Positions 12,710 to 21,581 are shown, counted from the first letter of the stretch. The stretch is DNA of 38,817 nt from Weissella cibaria KACC 11862 (GCF_000193635.1 NZ_AEKT01000018.1:1-38817); one strand, 5' to 3'. The notes: generated by a model from the sequence alone, not told the origin. A program made the numbers and translations.

Positions 12710-14111
12710 AATGCTTTGCCACGCGATTCGTTAGCATCATCGCTGGCAAAATAATCAATAGTGCAAAGATAGTCGCATAGAGGAAGCCTTCGTGATAAGC
12801 ACCAACCAGTTGCGTCGTTTGGGTCACGTGATGTGCCGTTACATAACTCGCAATCACCGTTGCTAAAACAGCTGAACCAAAGGCCGAACCAACTTGCTCA
12901 AACAGCTTAGATCCCAGTGATGCTTGTGATGAATCAGCACGGTCAATGCCAACGTAAGCATCAGCTTGGATGGCTGATTTAACAGCAGCACCACCGATAC
13001 CGCGTACAAATACCACGACAGCGATTAACCAATAAGCTGAATGGGCCGTGAAATAGACGAACGGCAATGTGCTAGCCACTGATATTGTGACACCAATTAA
13101 TACCACCCAGCGGGCACCTAACGTGTCGATCAAGCGACCGATTGTTCCACGTGAAACGAGCATCCCAATGCTCTGTGGAATCAACGCAACAGCTGCCAGG
13201 ACAACACTTTCACCACGAACGTCTTGGAAATACAGTGGTAGCAAAATCATTGGGCCACTCGTAATGAAACCTACCAAAACATTAGCAATCATCGCGCCTG
13301 TGAAATTGCGGTGCTTGAATAAGCGAAGTGGCATCACTGCGGTATTTGGCCTACGTAGCGCATAAACAACATAAGCACCTGCCAAGAGTAAGCCGATTCC
13401 AACCAGTCCCATCGTTGTACTGTTCATAAACGTACCAGCTTCACTGGCTTGCACAATGCCGTACACAATCGTTGACGATGCCGCGATTAATAGCGTGACG
13501 CCGACACCGTCGAACTTAGCTGCTGGATTCTTAGGTGCAATCACCGGTACCAACTTATGCAACGCCCAGGCCGCAAGCAATACAATGGGCACATTGATGA
13601 AGAACATCCAACGCCATGACACATACTGGACAATCAAACCACCAATGATTGGCCCGGCCATCGGTCCCAGTGTCATCGGCAACCCCACAATTGACATCAC
13701 ACGGCCCATTTTATCGCCACCGAAGATATCGACAAGCAGCGTGAACATGACCGGCATTAATAGCCCAGCCGCAAAACCTTGGACCAGCCGAATGCCAATC
13801 AGGGCCGAAATTGACCAGGCACTACCGGCTAACAAAGACGCTAAGCCAAAGACAATTTCGGCCCAGAAATAAACTGACTTACCTGAAAAACGATCAAGTA
13901 ACCAACTTGAAAAAGGAACTGCGGCGCCCATGGCCAAGATAAATCCAGTCACCGTCCATTGCACCATATCTAGCGTCGTATGTAGACTTTGACCGAGTTG
14001 ATTCACTGCAATATTAACCATTGTTGAATCAAGCATTGGTGCCATTGCACCAAGTACTAGGACCCACGCCATCCGGACAGCCGTGCGGGGGAGTTCTGTT
14101 GAATTTGTCAT
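12708..14111 (-). CDS. MFS multidrug efflux transporter (DHA2, EmrB/QacA type)
   Basis: 467-aa membrane protein with about 13-14 hydrophobic helices. Motif A-like LLDRFSGKSVYFW follows helix 2, and the antiporter motif C is GLPMTLGPMAGPIIGGLIV in helix 5. N-terminus contains Asp in 'MAPMLDSTMVNIA', the classical DHA2 D1 motif. Start ATG 14111 has TGAGGT upstream. It is separated from an upstream MarR-family gene by a terminator and two palindromic operators, so it likely has its own MarR-controlled promoter. Exports drugs by proton antiport; substrates unknown. Confidence 0.9.
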   Translation of the reverse strand: MTNSTELPRTAVRMAWVLVLGAMAPMLDSTMVNIAVNQLGQSLHTTLDMVQWTVTGFILAMGAAVPFSSWLLDRFSGKSVYFWAEIVFGLASLLAGSAWSISALIGIRLVQGFAAGLLMPVMFTLLVDIFGGDKMGRVMSIVGLPMTLGPMAGPIIGGLIVQYVSWRWMFFINVPIVLLAAWALHKLVPVIAPKNPAAKFDGVGVTLLIAASSTIVYGIVQASEAGTFMNSTTMGLVGIGLLLAGAYVVYALRRPNTAVMPLRLFKHRNFTGAMIANVLVGFITSGPMILLPLYFQDVRGESVVLAAVALIPQSIGMLVSRGTIGRLIDTLGARWVVLIGVTISVASTLPFVYFTAHSAYWLIAVVVFVRGIGGAAVKSAIQADAYVGIDRADSSQASLGSKLFEQVGSAFGSAVLATVIASYVTAHHVTQTTQLVGAYHEGFLYATIFALLIILPAMMLTNRVAKH

Positions 14112-14154
14112 GTATAAAACCTCATTATAATTAGTTCTTAAGTCGTTGACTTAA

Positions 14155-14214
14155 TTTTGTTTCCTCGTCAACAAAATACAAGTTTACACCTTTTTGTTTC
14201 CTTGTCAACAAAAA
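14155..14214. promoter_or_regulatory. Two MarR-type operators upstream of MFS gene
   Basis: TTTTGTT-tcctcgtc-AACAAAA at 14155-14176 and the related TTTTTGTT-tccttgtc-AACAAAAA at 14191-14214, about 36 bp apart. A third, shorter copy lies at the marR promoter (14750-14767), consistent with one regulator acting on both genes. Confidence 0.7.
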
Positions 14215-14221
14215 GAACATA

Positions 14222-14256
14222 AAAAAATAAGTCACGGTCCTCATTAGAACCGTGAC
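14222..14256 (-). terminator. Terminator between marR-like and MFS genes
   Basis: GTCACGGT / ACCGTGAC stem followed on the minus strand by TTATTTTTTT. Confidence 0.8.
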
Positions 14257-14258
14257 TC

Positions 14259-14720
14259 TTAATCCTTATCTTGTTGTAATCGGTCGTCAAAGTGGTCTAT
14301 TAGCGTCTGCGCAAAGGCCAGCATTTGGTTTAATTCAGCGTCAGAAAGCGTTGCAAAAATGGCTTCATCCCGCGCATAAATATCATTGTGCAAGGCTTCG
14401 TGACGCCGGTTAAGTTCCTCACCGGATTCCGTTAGGCGAAAATAGCGTTCTTTCTTATTAGCTGGCTTTTGAAACGCTACCACCAAGTCCTTCTCAACTA
14501 ACTTGTTCATCAATTTTGTCACGCCGCCACGCGTCATCCCCGTCGCTTCCGCTAATTCCGTTACATTCGGCTGATCCAATTGTCCAACCAACGCCACGGT
14601 TTCCACCTCAGCATGTTTATAATCTTGAAACTGCGTCGTTACCGCACGCCGATTCAATTGCATAAATTTTTCAACAACGTCCATATAGGCCGTCATAAAT
14701 AACTCTTCTCGATTTGTCAT
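14259..14720 (-). CDS. MarR-family regulator of the MFS pump
   Basis: 153-aa winged-helix protein. HTH PNVTELAEATGMTRGGVTKLMNKLVEKDLV and wing QKPANKKERYFRLTESGEEL are standard. Start ATG 14720 chosen for GTGAGGT 8 nt upstream; the longer frame from 14747 starts within the promoter region. It lies upstream of the MFS gene on the same strand. Three copies of its presumed operator (TTGTTT..AAACAA type) are at both promoters, so it probably represses itself and the pump. Confidence 0.88.
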   Translation of the reverse strand: MTNREELFMTAYMDVVEKFMQLNRRAVTTQFQDYKHAEVETVALVGQLDQPNVTELAEATGMTRGGVTKLMNKLVEKDLVVAFQKPANKKERYFRLTESGEELNRRHEALHNDIYARDEAIFATLSDAELNQMLAFAQTLIDHFDDRLQQDKD

Positions 14721-14737
14721 CCCGATTACCTCACTCC

Positions 14738-14767
14738 CATTATACAAAATTGTTTCCGTCTAAACAA
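14738..14767 (-). promoter_or_regulatory. marR promoter overlapped by operator
   Basis: Minus strand: TTGTTT, 17 bp, TATAAT (ending 14738). The dyad TTGTTT-ccgtct-AAACAA at 14750-14767 spans the -35 hexamer and spacer, a typical repression geometry. Confidence 0.65.
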
Positions 14768-14801
14768 AAACTGCTCATCGCAATCATGCAATGAGCAGTT
14801 T
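14766..14801 (-). terminator. Terminator of SLC13-type permease operon
   Basis: AACTGCTCAT / ATGAGCAGTT stem with a 12-nt loop, followed on the minus strand by TTTTTG. It abuts the downstream marR operator. Confidence 0.8.
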
Positions 14802-14812
14802 CAATTTTTTTA

Positions 14813-15910
14813 TTACAACCCGAAGATGACCAACAAGATGGCGGCCATGACGAAGTTAACAACCATGAACAACTTCATAAACGTTGCTGATGAATCTGGT
14901 TCGATTTGACGGAAGACGCGATAACCAATCAAGTTGGCCATTGACGCAACAACCGTTCCCAATCCACCGATATTAGAACCGATGAACAATTCACGCGCAT
15001 GATCAGTAAATGTTGAAATCAAAATCGTTGATGGCACGTTTGAGATAAATTGACTCAAGAAGAATGTACCAAACAGTACGTGACTCTTCGTGTTAAACAA
15101 TGTGCCAATCAAGTTACGGACTGCTTCAATATGTGCCAAGTTATTTGTGGCAATAAAGAAGAATAAGAACGTTGCAAGTAGGCCATAGTCGACCAACTTC
15201 AACATATCATGACGGTAAATCAGAAAGGCAATCAGGATAAGTGGAATAACAACGTTGAAGGGCGTCCAACCAAAGATAGTTGCAACCAAAATCAACCCCG
15301 TAATGCCCAAGAAAACCAATCGACCATTATCAACCTTATTCGCTGGGCGCAAATTGATATCCAATGGCGTGGCACGGACAAACCGTGTGATGATAAACAT
15401 CAAAATCAATGACACGACCGTCAAACTAGCCGACCACTTGAAGAATTCACCCACGGAAACGTGGTAGAACCCATACATGTACAAATTCTGTGACTTTCCA
15501 AATGGGAATAGAATGGCACCTGAGTTAGCTGCCATGATAATCAATGTTGATCCAATGACTTTCAATCTTGCTGATAAATCCTTGGCCAAACGCAGATAAA
15601 TTGGCATCAATGTTAGAATCGCAATGTCGTTTGACAAAATCATCGCCCCGAAGAACGACAAGAATGTCACACTAGTCATCAACGTGCGGGCATGGTGGCT
15701 ACGACTAACTAGCCAAACTGACACAGCGTGCAAAACGCCCGCCCGTTCCAACAATCCAACCCAAATCATCATCGTTGCCAAACTGAAAATGGTGTGCCAA
15801 TTAACAGCCCCAAAATCAGGTGTGTTAAAGAATGACGTGACAACCGCTAGCACCAGACTAGCCGTAAACATCACGTCCCCTTTCAAGTACGTAAAGATAC
15901 GATTAATCAT
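14813..15910 (-). CDS. SLC13/ArsB-like permease
   Basis: 365-aa integral membrane protein with about ten helices. It has the two inverted hairpin signatures of the ion-transporter superfamily: SNDIAILTLMPI with NSGAILFPFGKSQN, and FISNVPSTILIS with GGLGTVVASMANLIGY. Family members move di/tricarboxylates, anions or arsenite; substrate not predictable. It is shorter than many relatives (about 400-450 aa). Start ATG 15910 overlaps the stop of a 60-aa membrane peptide gene in ATGATTAA, indicating coupled translation; an internal ATG with AAAGGGG upstream (residue 14) is an alternative start. Confidence 0.85.
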   Translation of the reverse strand: MINRIFTYLKGDVMFTASLVLAVVTSFFNTPDFGAVNWHTIFSLATMMIWVGLLERAGVLHAVSVWLVSRSHHARTLMTSVTFLSFFGAMILSNDIAILTLMPIYLRLAKDLSARLKVIGSTLIIMAANSGAILFPFGKSQNLYMYGFYHVSVGEFFKWSASLTVVSLILMFIITRFVRATPLDINLRPANKVDNGRLVFLGITGLILVATIFGWTPFNVVIPLILIAFLIYRHDMLKLVDYGLLATFLFFFIATNNLAHIEAVRNLIGTLFNTKSHVLFGTFFLSQFISNVPSTILISTFTDHARELFIGSNIGGLGTVVASMANLIGYRVFRQIEPDSSATFMKLFMVVNFVMAAILLVIFGL

Positions 15911-16085
15911 GCTTGCGGCTCTCTTCCTCTAAAACCCGTCCATTAGCGTTTGCTAGTCGAATAATTTCATAAGCTTTTGCAGCCATTAATGACGTCAGAC
16001 CAGCGGAAAGAATCATCGCTGGAACGAGTGCAACTGCCATGCGTCCTGTCGTTAGTTGACTATCTGCATGTTCGTGATGTGTCAT
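15903..16085 (-). CDS. 60-aa single-pass membrane peptide coupled to SLC13-type permease
   Basis: MTHHEHADSQLTTGRMAVALVPAMILSAGLTSLMAAKAYEIIRLANANG and a charged tail. One hydrophobic helix (about residues 16-36). Start ATG 16085 has GGAGGAG about 7 nt upstream, a very strong site; a longer frame exists but lacks one. The gene ends 8 nt inside the permease gene. It may be a small accessory subunit or a translational leader for the permease; the His-rich N-terminus (HHEH) could bind metal. Not a family I recognise. Confidence 0.65.
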   Translation of the reverse strand: MTHHEHADSQLTTGRMAVALVPAMILSAGLTSLMAAKAYEIIRLANANGRVLEEESRKHD

Positions 16086-16170
16086 GACACAATCTCCTCC
16101 AAGTAAAAAACTCAACTTATCTATTATCAAGAAATTTTAACCATTTAGCAAACATTGAAATGTAACATAA

Positions 16171-16200
16171 ACCCCCGTAAAACAACCGTTTTACGGGGGT
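16171..16200. terminator. Strong hairpin, probable terminator of TVP38-type gene
   Basis: ACCCCCGTAAAAC-aacc-GTTTTACGGGGGT, a perfect 13-bp stem. The T-rich side is on the minus strand (TTTATGTT), so it probably ends transcription coming from the TVP38-type gene. The 135 bp between it and that gene contain a smaller dyad TTCGTA-ccta-TACGAA at about 16239-16254. Confidence 0.65.
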
Positions 16201-16336
16201 AATAGTTTAAACTCGTACAAGTTCTTATTTAATTAAGCCTTCGTACCTATACGAACGAACGTAACAACCTTTAATAGGCTGAAACGTTCAGGGTTTTAGC
16301 GTAACATTCTTTACAATTTAAATCGTTTTACTACTC

Positions 16337-16933
16337 TTAATTGCCAATTAGTCGCATCAACCAATCCGCACCATAGAGCATGGCTAAGCTATACGCAAAA
16401 ATTGATAATGGCTTACCTAACACAATAATCAAGGTAAATTCTCGCCACGTCATCTTCGTTAAACTTGTTAATAAAACTAGCGTATCGTCTGGCGCAATTG
16501 GTGAAAAAATCAATAACGCGAAAGTGATATGCCAACCTTTCGAATCTAATTTATGCATATATTTTTGCAAGGTCTGTTCACTAACAAAAACATCAATAAT
16601 CCGATGACCAAAACGTCGTCCAAGCCAGAATAACGCGAGTGATCCGAGCACAATCCCAATATAGTTGTACAAGAACCCCCACCACGGGCCAAACATCACC
16701 ACCCCAGCGGCCAGCGAAACGCCACCTGGTAAAATCGGAATAACGACTTGAATAATTTGAATTAAGATAAAGATTAATGGCGCCCAAATGCCGTATCCCT
16801 TTAACAAATCAATCAAGACTTTCGAATCGCTGAAAGCCCCCATTTGATAAAGTTTGAATACCGCCCATATCGTTAGTAATATCCCCAAAATTGAGACGCC
16901 TTTTAAAATCAGTTTGACATGATACAATTTCAT
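16337..16933 (-). CDS. TVP38/TMEM64-family (DedA/VTT domain) membrane protein
   Basis: 198-aa protein with five to six hydrophobic segments and the VTT-domain core VVIPILPGGVSLAAGVVMFGPWWGFLYNYIGIVLGSLALFWLGRRFG, followed by FSPIAPDDTLVLLTSLTKM. Proteins of this superfamily flip phospholipids or undecaprenyl phosphate; the exact role here is unknown. Start ATG 16933 has GGGGGAA upstream. It seems monocistronic. Confidence 0.88.
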   Translation of the reverse strand: MKLYHVKLILKGVSILGILLTIWAVFKLYQMGAFSDSKVLIDLLKGYGIWAPLIFILIQIIQVVIPILPGGVSLAAGVVMFGPWWGFLYNYIGIVLGSLALFWLGRRFGHRIIDVFVSEQTLQKYMHKLDSKGWHITFALLIFSPIAPDDTLVLLTSLTKMTWREFTLIIVLGKPLSIFAYSLAMLYGADWLMRLIGN

Positions 16934-17103
16934 TTCTGATTCCCCCAGACTTAAATTAAACCATGTTTTGGCGCATTTTTCACGAATTTACTAAAGCATT
17001 CGCTACTCACAAGATGTTTTCACATTATTTAATTTGAAATATGCGGTATACTGCTCACAAAGCTATTAATTACTATATGAAATGAAGCTTAATGGGGGAA
17101 TAA

Positions 17104-17796
17104 ATGATGTTAGCCGTCCTAAATTTTAAAAACTTAGTTGACTTTGAAGAACAGTTGCAATTTCTTGACGATTTGAGTCATGCTGATGTCCAAGTCGATC
17201 TGAAAATTTCACCAACTTTGCCTGTACCCAATGATTTTGAGAATTTTGAAATCATCAGTCAAAACTTGACCATTAAAGAACGCACGGTCGGCGAAATCTC
17301 GCCTAGCGTTCTCCACCACCTTAACATTTCAACCAGTTTCATCGGTCACTTAGAGCGTCGTAAGTCTTTGAACGAAGGTCTGCTAATCGTGCGTAAGCGT
17401 CTGGAAAATGCGTTGGAAAATGATATCAAGCCAATTATTTCAGTTGGCCAATACAGTAATTTAGAATTGGTGACTGAAGAGCTTGATATCTTGTTGAAGG
17501 ATCAACCAATTACCAAGCCAATCATTATTGCTTATGAATCACTTGCATCAACCGAAATGGGGCGTGCACTATACTCAATTGATGAAATTCGCGACGTTCA
17601 CAATAAAATTCGCGAGTTCATGACGACGCATTACCCAGCCATTGATTACCAATTAATTTTGGGTGGTCACATGGACGAAGTTGGTTCACCAATTGCCAAC
17701 GCGATTGGCTATGATGGCGTTCTGATTGGTGATCGTTACCACACACTCGCTTCGTTCCAACCCGTTTTGAATGTCCTTAACAACTTAAGTCGATGA
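17104..17796 (+). CDS. Divergent triosephosphate isomerase-like protein
   Basis: 230-aa TIM-barrel protein related to triosephosphate isomerase. Catalytic residues are recognisable: Asn7/Lys9 (LNFKN for NWKMN), His82 (IGHLERR for GHSERR) and Glu145 (IIAYESL for AYEP). The phosphate region GGHMDEVGSPIANAIGYDGVLIGD resembles the C-terminal TIM motif. However, the loop-6 lid (PVWAIGTG) is replaced by SLASTEMG and the conserved CVGE by SVGQ. It is also about 20 residues short. It may be a low-activity or altered-specificity paralogue; whether a normal tpiA exists elsewhere is not visible. GGGGGA lies before the double ATG. A -10 TATACT lies at about 17055. Confidence 0.75.
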   Translation: MMLAVLNFKNLVDFEEQLQFLDDLSHADVQVDLKISPTLPVPNDFENFEIISQNLTIKERTVGEISPSVLHHLNISTSFIGHLERRKSLNEGLLIVRKRLENALENDIKPIISVGQYSNLELVTEELDILLKDQPITKPIIIAYESLASTEMGRALYSIDEIRDVHNKIREFMTTHYPAIDYQLILGGHMDEVGSPIANAIGYDGVLIGDRYHTLASFQPVLNVLNNLSR

Positions 17797-17803
17797 AAAA
17801 AAT

Positions 17804-17836
17804 AAAAACAGGATGCCGCAGCATCCTGTTTTTATT
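17804..17836 (+). terminator. Intrinsic terminator after TIM-like gene
   Basis: AAAACAGGATGC / GCATCCTGTTTT stem with a 4-nt loop and a long T-rich tail. Confidence 0.9.
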
Positions 17837-18362
17837 TTTAGAGAGAGTATTGAGTGAGAAAGAATTGTCTGATGTCCATAATCCAAACTTGGTCTCTACC
17901 TCCTTGTTTGGATTAACACGTCCAGAACAAAACTTAAGTAATGAAATGATCAGTGAAAGAATCCCTAATGATTCAGCATAATCGTCTATCGCAGATAACG
18001 ACCGCAAATCGTCAAACACCTGCCTTGAGTATGTTACCCCAGATGATAACCATGGTTATCAAAAACACCCCAAGTCATTTTTTGTTCCCTATAAAGTGAA
18101 ACGCGCTTGTGTTTAACGTTTTCCCGTCGTCAGACAACCACGCCGCTTCTCTTTCTCTTGCACGTATTATTTCTATTACATTTATTATCATAAGCGTTAG
18201 TTACTTTTCGTGCATGCAATTTTTTTACCCTTTTTTAAAAACAAACAAATGCTAACCGACGCCTTTCATAACGGTTAAACGTTTTAACATCACGCCATTT
18301 TATAATCATTTACTCATGCGCAGTACTGAACTAGCCGCCACTTTTATTCGTTAAAGTAGACG
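17837..18362. other. Gene-poor 525-bp stretch with dyads; possible decayed gene
   Basis: No convincing gene. From about 17840 to 18018 both strands have open frames of 60-80 codons, but neither has a proper ribosome binding site and the minus-strand one would read through the neighbouring terminator, so it may be a remnant. Dyads: AATCCAAAC / GTTTGGATT at about 17880-17913, a perfect 16-bp palindrome GATAACCATGGTTATC at 18045-18060, and GTTAAA-CGT-TTTAAC at about 18274-18290. The rest is AT-rich and featureless. Confidence 0.4.
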
Positions 18363-18401
18363 AAAAATGCGGTACGACAACCTAGTCGCACCGCATTTTA
18401 T
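18363..18401. terminator. Terminator of Mga-type gene
   Basis: AAAATGCGGT / ACCGCATTTT with a 16-nt loop; T-rich on both sides. Confidence 0.75.
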
Positions 18402-18415
18402 TTTCTAATTTTTAG

Positions 18416-19942
18416 CTATCGCGCTTCGTATCTTAATTTAATACCGTGCATCTTTTCAAACTTATCAGCCTTCACGACATTCATACGACGTCGTAACTGC
18501 TCAAATTCTAATGATGTGGGCATTGACGTCCAAATAAAGGTGTTTTCAGCCGGAATGTTTGAATTATTAATATCTGAAATCAAAATATCCGTATCATCAT
18601 CTATGTATTCTGATATTTCAATATTCATCGCTCGCATACCTAAAATCATATCCGTCAAAATCGACTCCAAGCCGATTTGATAGTTGATATCCAACGCAAC
18701 CTTAATCTTTGGGAATACCTGATGCATATCAAAAATCGATGCAAAGCCTGTATACAACACTTCAAAGAACGCGCCACGGGCTAACGTAATATCAAGATGA
18801 CGCCGTTCTGCAACATCATCAATAACAGCCAACGCCAATTCTGCCATTAGTGGGAACTGCTCATACGCTGCATCCAAACGCACACGATTACGACCTTCAT
18901 CCGGTGTTGGGCTTGTTACCGCCGCCACCATTAATTCAAAGAACACTTCAAAAAAAGCATCTTGCTCAAGCGCGGTTAAGTGCGCATTGAATAATTTGTT
19001 GTAATGCGTATCAACGATTTGAATAAACGCTGCCAGCATGTTCATAAATAGTGGCGTCATGTTTTCACGCCGATTCATTTCAACGCCGACACCAATGCTG
19101 AAGAAGCCCATAACAACATACCGTCCCTCACGATGGGCGTCTTCTGCCGTCAACGTCGGGAAAAGCTGCATCACTAATTGTTCAACGTAAGCCGTCAATT
19201 GACGCGTACGTTCGTTTAGTTGGTCATTAGGCAACAAAAACGCATCTACATCATCATTCGAAATCACATGGCCGTGTTGCAAACGTCCTAACCAAATCGC
19301 AATGGTAAATCGAATCGCAATGCGCTTGGTCTCACGTAAACGCTCATCATCAGGTTTAATATAACGAGTCACCTCATCCAAGATACGATTAATCAGTTGC
19401 TCATCACTGTTTTCAAACGGAAACGCGCGGTCTGCAAAGTAAAGTTGAAAAATACGGAAATACATTGCTCGGACTTCCGATTCATTACCAGCCAACGTAT
19501 AGTCAGGTGTAATCTCAACACCATGCCCTGCGAAATAATCGTCTAGTTCAAGTTTTGCATTACGCGTTGTCGATACAGTCGTGAGATTACGCACCGCAAA
19601 ATCATCATATGAAAGAATTGTTTCATCAAACAATTCTTTCATTAATAGCCATGGAATTGACTCCCGCAAATAATTAAGGCGGAACATCGTAGCATCATAA
19701 TTGCGTTCACGGTTTAATATCAGCGTCTTTTCATCGTCAGACAATGTCACGAACGGCTCAAGATCCGGATAAAAAGTTGCCAAATCCGCCACTAAGTCAC
19801 GAATCGTCGTTAACGCGATATATTTTGACCAATCAAACGCCTCTTGGACCATCTTAATCGATAACCGTAACTCCGGTCGTTGCATCAAATATTCTAACAG
19901 TGCAACTTTTTGGCGGTCTTTTTTCTCAATCATCCACTGCAT
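18416..19942 (-). CDS. Mga-type (HTH plus PRD-like) transcriptional regulator
   Basis: 508-aa protein with an N-terminal HTH (RQKVALLEYLMQRPELRLSIKMVQEAFDWSKYIALTTIRDLVADL) of the Mga type, two helical PRD-like domains in the middle, and an alpha/beta C-terminal part (TDILISDINNSN..AENTFIWTSMPTS) like an EIIB-type domain. This is the Mga/AtxA architecture, in which phosphorylation by the sugar PTS tunes activity; no clearly conserved His is asserted here. Standalone between terminators, so its targets may be distant. Start is uncertain (ATG 19942 or 19933; no strong ribosome binding site). Confidence 0.75.
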   Translation of the reverse strand: MQWMIEKKDRQKVALLEYLMQRPELRLSIKMVQEAFDWSKYIALTTIRDLVADLATFYPDLEPFVTLSDDEKTLILNRERNYDATMFRLNYLRESIPWLLMKELFDETILSYDDFAVRNLTTVSTTRNAKLELDDYFAGHGVEITPDYTLAGNESEVRAMYFRIFQLYFADRAFPFENSDEQLINRILDEVTRYIKPDDERLRETKRIAIRFTIAIWLGRLQHGHVISNDDVDAFLLPNDQLNERTRQLTAYVEQLVMQLFPTLTAEDAHREGRYVVMGFFSIGVGVEMNRRENMTPLFMNMLAAFIQIVDTHYNKLFNAHLTALEQDAFFEVFFELMVAAVTSPTPDEGRNRVRLDAAYEQFPLMAELALAVIDDVAERRHLDITLARGAFFEVLYTGFASIFDMHQVFPKIKVALDINYQIGLESILTDMILGMRAMNIEISEYIDDDTDILISDINNSNIPAENTFIWTSMPTSLEFEQLRRRMNVVKADKFEKMHGIKLRYEAR

Positions 19943-20116
19943 GTTCCAACACTCACTTTCTCACTACTGAGACTCCCCACTGTCTCATACTCAATTCTCA
20001 TTACCATCATATAACTGATTTCCCAAAAAATCACGTTGTCGTAACAGGAAGGCCACAAGTGTCCATTATATCGGCCAATAACAAAATTATACCGTGGGAC
20101 CGATGTAAAATTGCAA

Positions 20117-20150
20117 AGAAAAGCCCTCATCGCAATATGCGATGAAGGCT
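20117..20150 (-). terminator. Terminator of purine permease gene
   Basis: AGCCTTCATCGC / GCGATGAGGGCT stem (one mismatch) followed on the minus strand by TTTTCTTTG. Confidence 0.75.
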
Positions 20151-20155
20151 ATCTT

Positions 20156-20171
20156 TGTTTCACGTGAAACC
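20156..20171. other. parS: parS-like site
   Basis: TGTTTCACGTGAAACC, 15 of 16 positions of the ParB consensus, 3 nt from the stop codon of the purine permease gene. Confidence 0.75.
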
Positions 20172-20174
20172 TTA

Positions 20175-21482
20175 TTAATGATTTGTTTGTAAGACGTAAA
20201 CGAACCCAATGAATATTACCGCAAGGGCATACATGATTGGGTGAACCTTCTTACCACGGCCAGTTACCAACATCAAGAATGGGTAAACAATAAAGCCAAT
20301 GGCGATTCCATCAGAAATTGAGTAAGCCAATGGCATCCCAATCACCGTCAAGAAGGCTGATGCTGCAATAGGGAAATCTTCCCAGTTAACAGCTGCAAGG
20401 TTAGCAGCCATCAACACACCAACGACGATCAACGCTGGTGCTGTCACGTGTGATGTCACCACGACTAGCAATGGTGAGAAGAACAACGCCAACAGGAAGA
20501 AAATCCCGGTAAAGACTGACGTCAAACCACTGCGTCCACCAACTGCGATTCCCGTTGACGATTCAACGAAAGCGGTTGTTGGTGATGTACCAAGCAAGGC
20601 ACCACCCAACATACCAATTGAATCAGCCATCAACGCCTTACCAGCACGTGGCAATTCGTTGTTCACCAAGAATCCACCTGAGCGGGCAATTCCAACCAAT
20701 GAACCGGCTGTATCAAAAAATGCAACCAACAAGAACGTTAGAATAACCGGCACCATTTGGAACGTAAAGACATCCTGCAAGCCAAAGATTGCTTGACCAA
20801 ACGTTGGCTTCAAGCTTGGCACACCAGCTACCAATGCTGATGGGGCATGAATCAAGCCCGTTAACAAACCTGCCACTGACGTGATAGCAATTCCAATGAA
20901 AATTGCGCCAGGAATCTTACGTGCAAACAAAGCAAAACTGACCAAGACACCAAAAATCGTCAACATTACTTGCGGATTACTCCAGTCCCCCCAACCAATG
21001 ATTGTTGACTTGTTAGCAGAAATAATCCCACCATCAACCAAACCAATCATCGCGATGAACAGACCAATTCCACCAGCAATCGCCGCCTTCAAATCTGCCG
21101 GAATGGCATTAATGATGGTTTCGCGAATTCGGAGTACCGTCAAAATCCAGAAAATAACACCAGCCACAAACACACCAGCCAATGCCGTTTGCCATCTAAC
21201 GCCCATTCCGATTACCACACTGTAAGCAAAGAAGGCGTTCACACCCAAACCAGGTGCAATGGCGAAAGGATAGCGTGCAACTGCGCCCATAAAGATCGTT
21301 GCAATCGCCGCAATCAATCCAGTTGCCGTGAAGACAGCCCCTTTATCCATCCCCGCCGCACCCAAAACAGATGGGTTAACGAACAAGATGTAGGCCATCG
21401 AGACAAATGTCGTTAGGCCGGCCACAAATTCCGTCCGTAACGATGTCCCTAACTCAGACAACTTGAAGTAGCGTTCAATCAT
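20175..21482 (-). CDS. AzgA-type purine permease (NCS2/AzgA family)
   Basis: 435-aa protein with 12-14 hydrophobic segments. Diagnostic stretches: GLTTFVSMAYILFVNPSVLGAAGMDKGAVFTATGLIAAIATIFMGAVARYPFAIAPGLGVNAFF and GTSPTTAFVESSTGIAVGGRSGLTSVFTGIFF, both typical of PbuG/PbuO hypoxanthine-guanine-adenine proton symporters. Start ATG 21482 chosen for AAGGAG 9 nt upstream; the longer frame to 21509 crosses that site. No purine riboswitch is visible in the 100 bp upstream. Confidence 0.92.
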   Translation of the reverse strand: MIERYFKLSELGTSLRTEFVAGLTTFVSMAYILFVNPSVLGAAGMDKGAVFTATGLIAAIATIFMGAVARYPFAIAPGLGVNAFFAYSVVIGMGVRWQTALAGVFVAGVIFWILTVLRIRETIINAIPADLKAAIAGGIGLFIAMIGLVDGGIISANKSTIIGWGDWSNPQVMLTIFGVLVSFALFARKIPGAIFIGIAITSVAGLLTGLIHAPSALVAGVPSLKPTFGQAIFGLQDVFTFQMVPVILTFLLVAFFDTAGSLVGIARSGGFLVNNELPRAGKALMADSIGMLGGALLGTSPTTAFVESSTGIAVGGRSGLTSVFTGIFFLLALFFSPLLVVVTSHVTAPALIVVGVLMAANLAAVNWEDFPIAASAFLTVIGMPLAYSISDGIAIGFIVYPFLMLVTGRGKKVHPIMYALAVIFIGFVYVLQTNH

Positions 21483-21581
21483 GAAGCATAACTCCTTTTT
21501 CATATGCAATTTTTCCTAAAAAACAACTTAACTATTATCGCACGTTAAACGGTTCAATACAAAGGTTTCATTAACATTAAT

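Noticed and set aside
17777-18019. 80-codon minus-strand frame after the TIM-like gene
   Set aside because: GTG start without a good ribosome binding site and its 3' end runs through the TIM terminator; kept only as a possible remnant.
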